In this document: positions 44,302-54,421 of the stretch, piece after piece
How positions within the stretch are numbered: the first letter of the stretch is position 1
Layout: the number at the start of each line of letters is the position of its first letter
Source of the DNA: Ligilactobacillus sp. WC1T17
GTDB taxonomy: Bacteria; Bacillota; Bacilli; Lactobacillales; Lactobacillaceae
Direction of reading: 5' to 3'
NCBI GenBank assembly: GCA_900110005.1
Contig: FOCC01000009.1
Coordinates: forward strand, 1 to 64,000
DNA length: 64,000 nucleotides
The notes under the pieces: model-generated
Databases searched by the model: none
What the model was told of the DNA's origin: nothing
The model's input: only the letters and a program-made list of their open reading frames with translations
Position numbers and translations under genes: made by a program

Positions 44302-45573
44302 ATGAAGCTTAAAAAATTTTGTTGTGGCATTTTATTGGGCTTAAGTACGCTTCTGTTGGCTGGCCAGGTGTCAGCCAATACTTCAGGGGTTCAAAAAATA
44401 ACGAATCTGGCTAATGATTTTATTACCGGAGCGGATTTATCTTCTGCGCAAGCGTTAAATAAAGCAGGGGTAGCTTATTATGATTTGAATCACAAAAAAG
44501 CTGATTTGTTGACGGTGATGAAACAAGCCGGTGTTAACTATGTCCGCTTACGGATATGGAATAACCCCTATCAAAGCCAAGCTCCATACTTGGGGTATGG
44601 CGGCGGAAATACAGACTTGAATAATGCTGAAATTTTAGGCAGAAAAGCTAGCCAACTTGGCATGAAAGTTCTAATTGACCTGCAGTATTCAGATTTTTGG
44701 TGCGATCCGGCCAAGCAATATCCGCCGAAAGCCTGGAAAAATTACACTTTAGAACAAAAGAAGATAGCTGTATACGGTTATACTAAATGGACTTTGCAAG
44801 AGCTGCTTAAAGCGGGTGTTAACGTAGGCATGGTGCAAATCGGTAATGAAACCAATGGTTCCATGTGTGGTGTTGGCGGTTTATATGGTGGAAAATATGA
44901 CCTGTCTGATGGGGTAGCCGCGTTAATTCAAGCGGGCTGCTATGCGGTTGATGACGTTAATCGGCAAAATAAGCAAAAAATTTTAAAGGCCGTTCATTTT
45001 ACTGACTTAAATACCAATGGATACTGGTATGCGCAATGCTTAGCCAAGCAGAAAGTTGATTATGATGTCTTTGCCACATCATATTATCCAATGTGGCATG
45101 GCACGGCAGCACAATTGACAGCTAGTTTAAGTAAGATTGCTAACACTTTCCATAAAAAAGTGATGGTAGCCGAAACAGCAGCGCCATATACCCTGAAATC
45201 TTTTGATGAGACTCCTAATACAGTTTCACAAGCAAATATCGTTAATAAACAGTATGCTGTCAGTGTTTCAGGTCAAGCGCAAGCCTTGCGCGACGTTTTT
45301 TTTGCTGTCAACCGTGTTAATCAAACGGTTAAAGGAGCAGGCTTAGGCGCCTTTTATTGGGAGCCTGGCTGGATTTGCAGTCCTAAAAATACTTGGAAAA
45401 CATCAGGAAGCGGCTGGGCTAGTCAAGCTTCAGCCAGTTATGAAAAGGATATTTTAGGATATAGCAAGTATTTTTCACAGGTTGATTGCGGATCTTCTTG
45501 GGAAAATATGGCTTTATTTGATAATAGCGGTCAGGCTTTGAAGTCGTTAGCTGTTTTTAAAGATATTAGATAA
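44302..45573 (+). CDS. Secreted endo-beta-1,4-galactanase (GH53), single domain
   Basis: Second GH53 enzyme, 423 aa, 15 nt after the first. Signal peptide ending in VSA (about residue 27), then only the catalytic domain, with Glu in VQIGNETNG and Glu in VMVAETAA. It has no binding domain or basic tail, so it is probably freely secreted. ATG 44302 lies 8 nt behind AAGGG. A tandem duplication with later divergence is likely. Together the pair would supply galacto-oligosaccharides to LacFE. Confidence 0.88.
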   Translation: MKLKKFCCGILLGLSTLLLAGQVSANTSGVQKITNLANDFITGADLSSAQALNKAGVAYYDLNHKKADLLTVMKQAGVNYVRLRIWNNPYQSQAPYLGYGGGNTDLNNAEILGRKASQLGMKVLIDLQYSDFWCDPAKQYPPKAWKNYTLEQKKIAVYGYTKWTLQELLKAGVNVGMVQIGNETNGSMCGVGGLYGGKYDLSDGVAALIQAGCYAVDDVNRQNKQKILKAVHFTDLNTNGYWYAQCLAKQKVDYDVFATSYYPMWHGTAAQLTASLSKIANTFHKKVMVAETAAPYTLKSFDETPNTVSQANIVNKQYAVSVSGQAQALRDVFFAVNRVNQTVKGAGLGAFYWEPGWICSPKNTWKTSGSGWASQASASYEKDILGYSKYFSQVDCGSSWENMALFDNSGQALKSLAVFKDIR

Positions 45574-45610
45574 AGTAAAAGGCATGTCAGTTGGCATGCC
45601 TTTTACTTTT
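45572..45610 (+). terminator. Terminator after the galactanase genes
   Basis: AAAGTAAAAGGCATG / CATGCCTTTTACTTT, eight-base loop. Confidence 0.85.
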
Positions 45611-45646
45611 GTTTTACAATGAAGAAAATAAAAGCAGGAGGGCAAG

Positions 45647-46402
45647 ATGTTTATTTATTTTTTAGCAGCACCATTGCTGACGTATAGTTGGCTGCTGATT
45701 TTGGCAGCGACCATTCCCGCAATTATCCTAATGGTCAAAGTGTATCAATCCGACCGGTTAGAGCCTGAAAGTCCGGCTTTATTGTGGAAAATGATTACAG
45801 GCGGCTTTTTAGCTGCGATTGTTGCGGGGCTGATTGAAGCAGCGACAACAGGCATTTTGAGTCAATTTATGCCGTCAACGAGCTTGGCATATAAGCTTAT
45901 TTTGTATTTTGGCATTGTGGCTTTCAGCGAAGAAGGTATGAAGTATTATTTCTTACAAAAGAGGTCATGGTATTCGCCAGAATTTAACTGTCAATATGAT
46001 GGTGTGGTTTATGCTGTTTTTGTGGCTTTAGGATTTGCTTTGTTTGAAAATATTTCCTATGTCTTTTCCTACGGCTTTTCGACAGCTTTAATCAGAGCAG
46101 TGACGGCAATTCCGGGACATGCTGCCTTTGGCGTTTTTATGGGTGTCTTTTATGGACAAGCACGGGGACATTCTTATTTGGGCAACACCATTAAAACGAA
46201 AAGCTATCAAGTCTTAGCAGTCCTGATGCCGGCTCTGGTTCATGGCAGTTATGATTATGTGGCAACACTGGATTCGCTCAAAGGCCAATTGATTTTTCTA
46301 ATCTTTATTGTGCTTTTATTTGCAGTAGCATTTAGATTAGTCAATGTTCTAGCAAAAAATGACCGCTACTTCAATATTGTCAGACGCCGTATGCGACATT
46401 AA
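45647..46402 (+). CDS. PrsW-family intramembrane protease
   Basis: A 251-aa membrane protein with about seven helices and the motifs of the PrsW family: FSEEGMKY (EExxK-like), GFALFENISYV, AIPGHAAFGVFMG and ALVHGSYDY, which supply the conserved Glu and His residues. PrsW cleaves anti-sigma factors in Bacillus; targets here are unknown. A terminator shared with the convergent lacR-type gene follows. Confidence 0.85.
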   Translation: MFIYFLAAPLLTYSWLLILAATIPAIILMVKVYQSDRLEPESPALLWKMITGGFLAAIVAGLIEAATTGILSQFMPSTSLAYKLILYFGIVAFSEEGMKYYFLQKRSWYSPEFNCQYDGVVYAVFVALGFALFENISYVFSYGFSTALIRAVTAIPGHAAFGVFMGVFYGQARGHSYLGNTIKTKSYQVLAVLMPALVHGSYDYVATLDSLKGQLIFLIFIVLLFAVAFRLVNVLAKNDRYFNIVRRRMRH

Positions 46403-46438
46403 AATAACCCCTAAGTTTATGGCTTAGGGGTTATTTTT
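46401..46438. terminator. Bidirectional terminator
   Basis: AAAATAACCCCTAAG / CTTAGGGGTTATTTT between prsW-like and lacR-type genes. Confidence 0.85.
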
Positions 46439-47192
46439 AAGCTTTTTTGATGGTAGTATAAGTTGAATAATGTTTTAAAGTATCCTCTTTTAGGCCGTCT
46501 GAAGTAATTACCTTATCGAAATTATAAAGGTTATAGTAGCGATAAAAATCGTTGCGGTTGAACTTGGTCTCATCCAGCAACAGAATTTTTTCTTGAGCAT
46601 TATTTAAGGCTTGGGCTTGGGTCTGACCTTCTTCAGCGTTAGCCGTCATTACGTCGGCATCATTGATGCCATTGGCACTGACGAAGGCTTTGGTGAATTT
46701 CAATTCTTTGAGCATTTGTTCTGCTAAACTGCCGATGAAAGCGCCTGATCGCTTCCGATAATTGCCGCCGATTAAGATAACTTCACAGGAAGTATCTTTC
46801 CACCTTTCAAAAAGAGGCAGGCTGTTCGTCACAACCCGCAAATTGATTTGAGGATCAACGTAATGGACTAAGGGTTCAAGCGTTGTGCCGGGACCAAGGT
46901 AAATGGTGTCACCGTCTTTTAACTCTTGGGCAGCTGTTTTAGCAATTGCTTCTTTTAAAGCGTCGTTAACGACGATTTTCTCGCTGCGGGATAGTTCTTT
47001 TTTTTCGACGGTGGCGATTTTTTGAGCGCCGCCATGGATGCGGTGCAATTTTCCTGCCTTGGCGAGTTCGTCAAGATCGCGTCTGATGGTCATGTCAGAG
47101 ACATTGAGGTCGCCTATTAAGTCGTTGACAGTGACGATTTCGTTGGTGTTAACCAACTGTAAAATATGCATTAGCCGTTCTTTTTTTAACAT
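46437..47192 (-). CDS. DeoR-family lactose regulator (LacR-like, copy 1)
   Basis: A 251-aa DeoR/LacR repressor with an N-terminal winged helix (DLNVSDMTIRRDLDELAKAG, IHGGAQK) and a sugar-phosphate-binding domain (IYLGPGTTLEP, RVVTNSLP). ATG 47192 follows AAGGAAG at 5 nt. Highly similar throughout to the regulator at 61794, so there are two LacR paralogues. In this family the inducer is tagatose-6-phosphate or galactose-6-phosphate. The divergent region (47193-47421) contains a variant of the A-rich lac repeat. Confidence 0.82.
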   Translation of the reverse strand: MLKKERLMHILQLVNTNEIVTVNDLIGDLNVSDMTIRRDLDELAKAGKLHRIHGGAQKIATVEKKELSRSEKIVVNDALKEAIAKTAAQELKDGDTIYLGPGTTLEPLVHYVDPQINLRVVTNSLPLFERWKDTSCEVILIGGNYRKRSGAFIGSLAEQMLKELKFTKAFVSANGINDADVMTANAEEGQTQAQALNNAQEKILLLDETKFNRNDFYRYYNLYNFDKVITSDGLKEDTLKHYSTYTTIKKA

Positions 47193-47330
47193 GTTTACTT
47201 CCTTCATTTTCTAACATTTTATTTCAATATAACACAAAAGATGGGTGAAACCAAAAAAAACTGTGCTAGATATAGTAGGTGAAAGGCTGGAGGCCTTCAA
47301 GATATAGTGTCAAAAGATTTTTGCTCTATT

Positions 47331-47357
47331 TTTTTACTTTTTTTTACTTTGTTTACT
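47331..47357 (-). promoter_or_regulatory. LacR-like A-tract repeat between the two regulator genes
   Basis: On the minus strand the block reads AGTAAACAAAGTAAAAAAAA followed by GTAAAAAAA: three AGTAAA-type repeats in about 9-nt steps. It is closely related to the exact 20-nt repeat before lacF and lacC. Confidence 0.5.
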
Positions 47358-47421
47358 ACTATTTTAAAGGAAAAATGTGGTAAAATATACTTATAAAATG
47401 AAAAAAGAAAGGTGGTAGGAA

Positions 47422-48435
47422 ATGGCAAACTTAAGTCAAATTGCTAAAAAAGCCGGCTGTTCGATTTCGACCGTTTCGCGGGTACTAAATTATGATCCCA
47501 CACTTTCGGTGACCGATAAGACGCGGCAAAAGATTTTCCGTATTGCAGATGATATGAATTATGCTTTGCCTAAGCATCGGACGAAAAAGGGCCAGAATAT
47601 CGCCATTGTCCAATGGTATACCCAAGCACAGGAATTACGTGATGAATATTATCTCTCCATTCGTTTGGGGGTTGAAGAAGCAGCGCAGAAATATGGTTAT
47701 AAAATCAAACACTACTTTAAAGATGAACCGTTAGAATCGATTAAGGATGCAGTTGGTGTGATTGCTATCGGACGGTATAGCCAGTTGGAAATTGAGCAGC
47801 TGGTTGAGCTTAACCCCATGATTGTTTTTGTTGGACAGGATACCTTGGAAAATAATCAATCATGTGTGGTAACGGATATGGTCACACCAGTTGAAAAAGT
47901 TTTGACCTTCTTTTTGAATCATGGGTTGGACCGCATCGGCATTATTACCGGTAATGGTCGGACTAATGATAACCACGAAAAAATTTACGATGAACGGTTA
48001 AAAACCTTCCGTGATTTCTTGCGGACCAAGAAGCTTTATACTCCCAAAAATGTTTTTTCGGGCAGTATTTCGCCTGAATCAGGTTACCAGCTGATTAATG
48101 AAGCTATTCAAAACCGGTCTTTGGATGATTTCCCCAATGCTTTTTTTGTATCGAGCGATACGATGGCTGTAGGGGTTTTGCGGGCTTTAAATGAAAATCA
48201 TCTGCGAGTGCCTGAAGACGTCAATGTAATTAGCTTCAACGATTCGGCCAACGCTAAATTTACGATGCCTGCTTTAAGCTCCATCCGGGTCCATACGAAA
48301 CAAATGGGTTCCAGAGGTGTTTTAGCTTTACGAGAATTGATTGAAAATAAGGTTCAATATGCACCGGAAAAAATTGTGATTGGAACTAAGTTGATTTTTA
48401 GAGAAAGCAGCTTTTCACCTACAAAAGAAGACTAA
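47422..48435 (+). CDS. LacI-family regulator (galactose/galactoside type)
   Basis: A 337-aa LacI-type repressor with helix-turn-helix LSQIAKKAGCSISTVSRVLN and effector domain (VGVLRALNENHLRVPEDVNV, FNDSANAKFTMPALSSI). The C-terminal part resembles GalR/MsmR/EbgR regulators of galactosides. It is divergent from lacR copy 1 in the galactan cluster and ribosome-bound by AAAGGTGG. Likely targets are genes of galactoside use; not certain. Confidence 0.78.
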   Translation: MANLSQIAKKAGCSISTVSRVLNYDPTLSVTDKTRQKIFRIADDMNYALPKHRTKKGQNIAIVQWYTQAQELRDEYYLSIRLGVEEAAQKYGYKIKHYFKDEPLESIKDAVGVIAIGRYSQLEIEQLVELNPMIVFVGQDTLENNQSCVVTDMVTPVEKVLTFFLNHGLDRIGIITGNGRTNDNHEKIYDERLKTFRDFLRTKKLYTPKNVFSGSISPESGYQLINEAIQNRSLDDFPNAFFVSSDTMAVGVLRALNENHLRVPEDVNVISFNDSANAKFTMPALSSIRVHTKQMGSRGVLALRELIENKVQYAPEKIVIGTKLIFRESSFSPTKED

Positions 48436-48464
48436 AAAAGACATCCTGAAAGGATGTCTTTTTT
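48434..48464. terminator. Bidirectional terminator
   Basis: AAAAAAGACATCC / GGATGTCTTTTTT, loop TGAA-like, between convergent genes. Confidence 0.85.
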
Positions 48465-48476
48465 AGTCTTGAACGA

Positions 48477-49325
48477 TTATGAATGAGTAACACGGTAGCT
48501 TTCCTGCAAAAGTCCGTCAAAAAAGTGCTGTAAAGAAATTTGTCCTCGTTCAATTTCGATGCCGTTTTGGTGCTGAATTTCAGCGTGGATATTTTGATAA
48601 CCAAACAAGTTGTTGGCGTAATCTAGTAGCATTTCATTATCAGGATAATCGATGCACATGGTTGCTAAATTAGTAATGCCAACATAAATTGTCCGGCGAA
48701 TCCGCTGATACATGTTTTTCTTTTCGTTGGCATCAATTTCCAAATCTTTTTCTAAATTAAGCTGGTCAAAGGTTTGGTCTTTGTCGACCATAATATTGTT
48801 GATTTTAACAATCGAATCGTAGCCCTTTTCAGAAGCAATGCCTAAGAAACGCAGTGTATCGGCCACGTGGTCGGTTTGCTTGCGGTGAGTGGTTTGCTGC
48901 TGATCATAGGGATTGCTCAAGTTATCAGATAATTCATTGATGACCCGCATGTTGCTTAAAAGTTTCAGCTGGGTGCTGATAATTTTAGAAATATGGTATA
49001 TTTCCAGCGGATTAAGCTGTTGAATCAAAAAATCACAGCCGTTTTTATAAGCTGCTTCAAGTAAAGGTGCCTTAGGTGTGTTGGCTGACATAATAATTCG
49101 CGGGGTGATATTAGCATCTTTGAGCTTTTTTAGTAATTCAAGCCCATCGAAAGGACTTAAGTCATAGTCAACAATTAAAATGTCGACTTTAATCTGTCTT
49201 AAATCATCAAAGGTGCGTTGAGCGTCAGTTGATTCGCCCACCACAACATTTTCAAAGCTGCGTTCTAAAGCTTCTCTAATCAGAGAAATTTTATCTAAGT
49301 TTTTATTGGTGATATAAAATTTCAT
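48477..49325 (-). CDS. GlnL/YcbB-type response regulator, orphan
   Basis: A 282-aa response regulator. The receiver (about 1-120) has the phosphorylatable Asp in ILIVDYDLSPFDGLELL and the Lys-position region near FLIQQLNP. The C-terminal half (about 140-280) is helical and matches the YcbB DNA-binding domain of Bacillus GlnL (FLGIASEKGYDSI, YQRIRRTIYVGITNLATM). No histidine kinase gene is next to it. It is divergent from arcB, 281 nt apart; a regulatory link to arginine or nitrogen use is possible. Confidence 0.75.
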   Translation of the reverse strand: MKFYITNKNLDKISLIREALERSFENVVVGESTDAQRTFDDLRQIKVDILIVDYDLSPFDGLELLKKLKDANITPRIIMSANTPKAPLLEAAYKNGCDFLIQQLNPLEIYHISKIISTQLKLLSNMRVINELSDNLSNPYDQQQTTHRKQTDHVADTLRFLGIASEKGYDSIVKINNIMVDKDQTFDQLNLEKDLEIDANEKKNMYQRIRRTIYVGITNLATMCIDYPDNEMLLDYANNLFGYQNIHAEIQHQNGIEIERGQISLQHFFDGLLQESYRVTHS

Positions 49326-49428
49326 TTTCTTATAGTTCTTTCACTTAAAATATTAAATTGAATTTTTTTGAATCCATATCTCTATTATAACAACAGTTGC
49401 TAACATTTATAACAAAAACATGGTATTA

Positions 49429-49551
49429 AAGAAAGCGCTTTTTTAAAAGGCTTTCACGTTGCATTTATCAAAAATAATACAGTTTGCTCCAAATTTTCGC
49501 AAAAATATTCTTGAAACTTGTTGAAGTTTTTTGAAAACGCTTTATAGAATA
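49429..49551 (+). promoter_or_regulatory. arc operon promoter with two cre-like sites
   Basis: AAGAAAGCGCTTTT (49429-49442) and TGAAAACGCTTTAT (49532-49545) fit the cre pattern for CcpA. The second overlaps a possible promoter TTGAAG (49521-49526) with TATAGA/TAGAAT near 49543-49550. Catabolite repression of arginine deiminase genes is usual in lactic acid bacteria. Confidence 0.6.
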
Positions 49552-49606
49552 ATACCTGTAAAAACGAAATAAATAAAAACATAAAAACATTTTGGAGGTT
49601 TTAATT

Positions 49607-50608
49607 ATGGCTTTTAACTTACGTAACCGCAGTTACTTAACACTTGCAGATTTCAACACACGTGAAATGGAATACTTGCTTGACTTGGCAGAACAACTCA
49701 AGAAAGACAAGTATGCCGGCGTTGAAAAACCACGTTTGAAGGGCAAGAACATTGCTTTGATTTTTGAAAAGGATTCAACACGTACACGTTGCTCCTTTGA
49801 AGTTGGTGCACATGACCAAGGTGCTCATGTAACTTACCTTGGACCAAGCGGCTCCCACTTTGGCCACAAGGAATCTGTAAAAGATACAGCTCGTGTTCTT
49901 GGCGGTATGTTCGATGGTATCGAATTCCGTGGTTTCTCACAAGAATCTGCTGAAATCTTGGCTAAGTACTCTGGTGTTCCCGTATGGAATGGTTTAACAG
50001 ATGCTGACCACCCAACACAAGTTTTGGCTGACTTCTTGACAGCTAAAGAAGTTTTGAAGAAAGAATACAAGGACATCAAGTTTGCCTTTGTTGGTGATGG
50101 CCATGATAACGTATCTAACGCTTTGATGTTAGGTGCAGCTGTTATGGGTATGGAATACCACGTTGTAACACCTGCTGAACTTAACCCAAGCCAAGAAGTT
50201 TTAGACAAGGCTAACGCTATTGCTGCTCAAACAGGCGCTAAGATTGTTGTTTCAAACGATATCAAAGAAGGCGTTAAGGGCATGGATGTTATCTACGGTG
50301 ACGTTTGGGTATCAATGGGTGAATCAGACGAAATGTGGAAGAAGCGTATCGAACTCCTTTCACCATACCAAATCACCATGGACGTTTTGAAGGCAACTGA
50401 AAATCCTAACGTTATCTTTGAACACTGCTTACCTGCATTCCACAACTTGGAAACAGAAGTTGGCCGTGAAGTTTACGAAAAATTTGGTTTGAAGGAACTC
50501 GAAGTAACTGATGAAGTCTTTGAAAGCAAGAACTCTGTTGTCTTCCGTGAAGCTGAAAACAGAATGCACACAATCAAGGCTGTTATGGTTGCTACATTAG
50601 GTGATTAA
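49607..50608 (+). CDS. arcB: Catabolic ornithine carbamoyltransferase
   Basis: 333 aa; splits citrulline with phosphate into ornithine and carbamoyl phosphate. Carbamoyl-phosphate site [16 protein letters not shown], then [11 protein letters not shown], and the ornithine-side [10 protein letters not shown] are intact. ATG 49607 is behind TTTGGAGG. Codon use here and in arcC and arcA is strongly biased to the preferred codons seen in the PTS genes, which suggests high expression. First gene of arcB-arcC-arcA-arcD. Confidence 0.95.
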   Translation: MAFNLRNRSYLTLADFNTREMEYLLDLAEQLKKDKYAGVEKPRLKGKNIALIFEKDSTRTRCSFEVGAHDQGAHVTYLGPSGSHFGHKESVKDTARVLGGMFDGIEFRGFSQESAEILAKYSGVPVWNGLTDADHPTQVLADFLTAKEVLKKEYKDIKFAFVGDGHDNVSNALMLGAAVMGMEYHVVTPAELNPSQEVLDKANAIAAQTGAKIVVSNDIKEGVKGMDVIYGDVWVSMGESDEMWKKRIELLSPYQITMDVLKATENPNVIFEHCLPAFHNLETEVGREVYEKFGLKELEVTDEVFESKNSVVFREAENRMHTIKAVMVATLGD

Positions 50609-50609
50609 T

Positions 50610-51539
50610 ATGGCAAAAGTTGTAGTATCTTTGGGCGGTAATGCCCTCGGTAAATCACCAGCCGAGCAATTGGAATTGGTGAAAAATACCGTAGCTTCAT
50701 TAATTGGTTTGATTAGCTCCGGCAATGAAGTTGTTATCAGTCATGGTAATGGGCCTCAAGTTGGCCAAATCAACCTTGGTATGAGCTACGCTGCTGAACA
50801 TGGCCAATGTGCTAAATTCCCATTCCCTGAATGTGGTGCTATGAGCCAAGGCTATATCGGCTATCATTTGCAACAAAGCTTGCAAAATGAATTGAAGAAG
50901 CGCGGCATGGAAAAGGATGTAGCTACAATTATTACACAAACAATTGTTGATCCATCTGATCCTGCTTTCCAAAATCCAACTAAGCCAGTCGGTGCCTTCT
51001 ATTCTAAAGAAGAAGCTGACAAGATTGTGGCAGAAAGTGGCTACACTTTTGTTGAAGATGCTGGTCGTGGTTGGAGAAGAGTTGTTCCTTCCCCAATCCC
51101 ACAAAAGATTGTGGAAATGAACACAATTAGAGATTTGGTTAACGCCAATGAACTTGTCATTGCTGCTGGTGGCGGCGGTGTTCCTGTAGTTGAAACTGAA
51201 AGCGGTTTAAGCGGGGTGCCTGCTGTTATCGATAAGGACCGTTCAAGTGCCTTATTAGCTAATGATCTTGGTGCTGATAAGTTGATTATCTTAACTGCTG
51301 TTGATTATGTAGCAATTAACTTCAACAAGCCAAATCAAGAAAACTTGACTGATTTATCTGTAGCTGATGCTAAGAAATACATCAACGAAAAGCAATTTGC
51401 AGCCGGTAGTATGCTGCCTAAGATTGAAGCCTGCTTAGCCTTTGTTGAAGGCCATCCAGAAAGACAAGCAATTGTAACTTCTTTGGAAAATCTTGATGCT
51501 GCACTTGCAGGTGAAATCGGTACAGTTATTCATGCATAA
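50610..51539 (+). CDS. arcC: Carbamate kinase
   Basis: 309 aa; makes ATP from carbamoyl phosphate and ADP. N-terminal [24 protein letters not shown], and the nucleotide-binding [11 protein letters not shown] and [12 protein letters not shown] are visible. ATG 50610 lies one base after the arcB stop, so it is translationally coupled. Confidence 0.95.
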   Translation: MAKVVVSLGGNALGKSPAEQLELVKNTVASLIGLISSGNEVVISHGNGPQVGQINLGMSYAAEHGQCAKFPFPECGAMSQGYIGYHLQQSLQNELKKRGMEKDVATIITQTIVDPSDPAFQNPTKPVGAFYSKEEADKIVAESGYTFVEDAGRGWRRVVPSPIPQKIVEMNTIRDLVNANELVIAAGGGGVPVVETESGLSGVPAVIDKDRSSALLANDLGADKLIILTAVDYVAINFNKPNQENLTDLSVADAKKYINEKQFAAGSMLPKIEACLAFVEGHPERQAIVTSLENLDAALAGEIGTVIHA

Positions 51540-51586
51540 AAGATGTTATAAAGTATTTTAATAAATATTTAAATGGGGTGAAATTT

Positions 51587-52819
51587 ATGTCAAACGAACA
51601 TCCAATTCATGTTACTTCTGAAATCGGTAAATTGAAGACAGTTATGCTTCACCGTCCAGGACATGAAATTGAAAATATTACGCCAGATTCAATGGAACGT
51701 CTGCTTTTTGATGATATTCCATACCTTCCAATTGCACAAGAAGAACATGACTTCTTTGCACAAACATTACGTGACAATGATATCGAAGTTATCTACACGG
51801 AAGATCTTGCCACTGAAGCTTTAAGCGACGAAGCTGTTCGTAACGAATTCATCGAACGTCAAGTGGCTGAAGCAGGTTATGTTGCAGGTATGACACATGA
51901 TGCTTTAATCGAATATCTTAAGAGTTTCTCACCAAAGGATTTGGTAACCAAGATTTATGAAGGGGTTCGTAATGAAGATTTGGCAATCCATCATCTTGAT
52001 TTGACAGCCGTTGCTGAACAACCTGCATGGCCATTCTTGATGGATCCACTTCCAAATGCTTATTTCACACGTGATCCACAAGCTTCCATCGGTGATGGGA
52101 TGACTGTTAACCGGATGACATTCCCAGCACGTCAACGTGAATCCATGATTACAGAATACATTTTGAAGTATAACCCACGTTTTGCAGGCAAGGTTTCTGT
52201 ATGGCGTGATCGCAACCACTCAAGTCATATTGAAGGCGGCGACGAACTTGTCTTAAGTGATCATGTAGTTGCTATTGGTATTTCCCAACGTACAACAGCA
52301 AATGCTATTCAAGACTTGGCTAAGAATTTGTTTGCAAATTCTGACTACGATACAATCATTGCAATTTCTATTCCTCATAACCATGCAATGATGCACCTTG
52401 ATACAGTGTTTACCATGATTAATTATGATCAATTCACAGTGCATCCAGATATCTTGACCGAAGATGGCCATGTTGATAACTGGGTACTCCATCCAACTGC
52501 AGATGGCGGTGTTACATTCGAACACCACACAGATATTAAAGAAGTACTCAAGAAGGCTTTGGGTAAAGATCAAATCGATTTGATCCCAACTGGTAATGGT
52601 GATCCTATTGTTGCTCCACGTGAACAATGGAATGATGGCTCTAATACTTTGGCAATTGCACCAGGCGAAGTTGTAACCTACAACCGTAACTATGTATCCA
52701 ATGCTTTGCTCAGAGAACACGGCATCTTAGTTCATGAAGTTCGTTCAAGTGAATTATCCCGTGGTCGTGGGGGTCCACGTTGCATGTCCTGCCCAATTGT
52801 TCGTGAAGATCTTAAATAA
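51587..52819 (+). CDS. arcA: Arginine deiminase
   Basis: 410 aa; hydrolyses arginine to citrulline and ammonia. The substrate site [15 protein letters not shown], the His/Asp motif HIEGGDELV with HLDTVFTMI, and the catalytic Cys in [13 protein letters not shown] near the C-terminus are all present. AAATGGGGTG precedes ATG 51587. A hairpin follows before arcD. Confidence 0.95.
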   Translation: MSNEHPIHVTSEIGKLKTVMLHRPGHEIENITPDSMERLLFDDIPYLPIAQEEHDFFAQTLRDNDIEVIYTEDLATEALSDEAVRNEFIERQVAEAGYVAGMTHDALIEYLKSFSPKDLVTKIYEGVRNEDLAIHHLDLTAVAEQPAWPFLMDPLPNAYFTRDPQASIGDGMTVNRMTFPARQRESMITEYILKYNPRFAGKVSVWRDRNHSSHIEGGDELVLSDHVVAIGISQRTTANAIQDLAKNLFANSDYDTIIAISIPHNHAMMHLDTVFTMINYDQFTVHPDILTEDGHVDNWVLHPTADGGVTFEHHTDIKEVLKKALGKDQIDLIPTGNGDPIVAPREQWNDGSNTLAIAPGEVVTYNRNYVSNALLREHGILVHEVRSSELSRGRGGPRCMSCPIVREDLK

Positions 52820-52835
52820 TTAAAGATACAACAGG

Positions 52836-52879
52836 TATAGGACAGGTTATAATGTAGATAGCCCGTCCTATATTTTTTT
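52836..52879 (+). terminator. Hairpin between arcA and arcD
   Basis: TATAGGAC / GTCCTATA with T tail; the long loop suggests partial termination, lowering arcD expression relative to arcBCA. Confidence 0.6.
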
Positions 52880-52910
52880 AAGGGTAGTAAATTATTGAGA
52901 GGTGAGTATC

Positions 52911-54335
52911 ATGGAAAATGAAAATAAAAATGGTATTGGTTTTGTCGGATTAACTGCTTTAATTGTTAGTTCATCTATCGGGACTGGTATCTTCGGTATT
53001 ACAAGTAGTGTATCTCAATCAGCAGCTCCAGGACCTGCAATTTTATCTTGGTTATTTGTTGGCTTTGGCTTTTTAATGTTAGTGTTATCCTTGAACAACT
53101 TAACAGCTAAACGTCCTGAGTTGTCTAGTGGTATCTTTGCTTATGCCGGTGCCGGCTTTGGCCCTTTAGGCGAATTTATTTCTGGCTGGGCATACTGGCT
53201 TTCAGCATGGTTGGGAAACTTAGCCTTTGCGACCATGTTAATGAGTGCGATTGGGACTTTTATTCCTTTGTTTAAAGGTGGTCAAAATCTTCCATCAATT
53301 ATCTTTGCCATTATTATTTGCTGGTTGTTGACCTTCCTGGTTGAACAAGGGGTGGAAAGTGCTTCTTTCATTAATACAATCGGTACTTTCTGCAAGGTTG
53401 TACCATTGATTATGTTTGTTATTATCTGCGTGGTCTTCTTCAAAGGTCACATGTTTACTACTGATTTTTGGGGCAATGTAGCTAATAACTGGTCTAAAGG
53501 TACTACAACCGGCAGCCTTTGGGAACAAATGAAGGGTACTTTGATGACCTTGATTTGGGTCTTTATCGGGGTTGAAGGTGCTTCTGTCATGGGTTCTCGT
53601 GCTAAGAGTTTAAAAGAAGCTCAAAAAGCTACGATTACTGGTTTCCTTTTGCTTCTTGTCTTCTACATGATGATTTCTATCTTGCCTTATGGTACTTTGT
53701 CACGTGCACAACTTGCCAGTGCTTCACAGCCAGCTTTAGGCAGCGATTTGAAGTTAGTCGTTGGCGCTTGGGGTGCTAATGTTATCAACATTGGTCTTAT
53801 TATTTCAACGCTTGTTTCTTGGCTTTCATGGACTATGCTTCCTGCTGAAACAATGCTTTTGATTGCTAAAGACGATGCTGCTCCTAAGTTCTGGGGCAAG
53901 TTGAACAAAAATAATGCTCCTGTAAACGCTTTGAATACAACAGCTGTTTTGCAAACAATCTTCTTGTTCTCTTTGCTTTTCACAGATCAAGCTTATGAAT
54001 TCTGCTATACTTTAGCTTCCAGTGCTATTTTATTCTCCTACATGTTCGTTGGTTTATACCAAATGAAGTACAGCCGTGAACATGGCGAATGGCTCCAATG
54101 GTTCTATGGACTTTTGGCAGCAATCTTCCAATTAATCTGCATGATTCTTGCCGGCTGGTCTTCAGTTTTAGTTGTTTCCTTAAGTTATATTCCAGGTATG
54201 ATTATCTACTACCAATGCGTTCATGAAAAGGGCCAAAAGCTCAACAAGAACGAAAAGATTACTTTTGCTGTCATTACAGCTTTGTGCATCTTATCCATTG
54301 TTTTGATTGCTAATGGTACAATCAGCGTTTTGTAG
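52911..54335 (+). CDS. arcD: Arginine/ornithine antiporter
   Basis: 474-aa APC-superfamily exchanger with 12-13 helices. N-terminal IGFVGLTALIVSSSIGTGIFG is the characteristic substrate loop; GVEGASVMGSRAKSLKEAQKAT is a conserved cytosolic segment. It swaps external arginine for internal ornithine and so completes the deiminase pathway. ATG 52911 is behind GAGAGGTGAG. Closed by the strong terminator at 54386-54421. Confidence 0.9.
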   Translation: MENENKNGIGFVGLTALIVSSSIGTGIFGITSSVSQSAAPGPAILSWLFVGFGFLMLVLSLNNLTAKRPELSSGIFAYAGAGFGPLGEFISGWAYWLSAWLGNLAFATMLMSAIGTFIPLFKGGQNLPSIIFAIIICWLLTFLVEQGVESASFINTIGTFCKVVPLIMFVIICVVFFKGHMFTTDFWGNVANNWSKGTTTGSLWEQMKGTLMTLIWVFIGVEGASVMGSRAKSLKEAQKATITGFLLLLVFYMMISILPYGTLSRAQLASASQPALGSDLKLVVGAWGANVINIGLIISTLVSWLSWTMLPAETMLLIAKDDAAPKFWGKLNKNNAPVNALNTTAVLQTIFLFSLLFTDQAYEFCYTLASSAILFSYMFVGLYQMKYSREHGEWLQWFYGLLAAIFQLICMILAGWSSVLVVSLSYIPGMIIYYQCVHEKGQKLNKNEKITFAVITALCILSIVLIANGTISVL

Positions 54336-54385
54336 TTAGAAGTTAAAAACCATTGATCTAAAATTAGTCTCCTTTATGAAAAAAT

Positions 54386-54421
54386 AAATCCACCGGTCAG
54401 CGTGAAACCGGTGGATTTTTT
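54386..54421. terminator. Bidirectional terminator after arcD
   Basis: AAATCCACCGGT / ACCGGTGGATTT, eight-base loop, T run. Confidence 0.9.
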
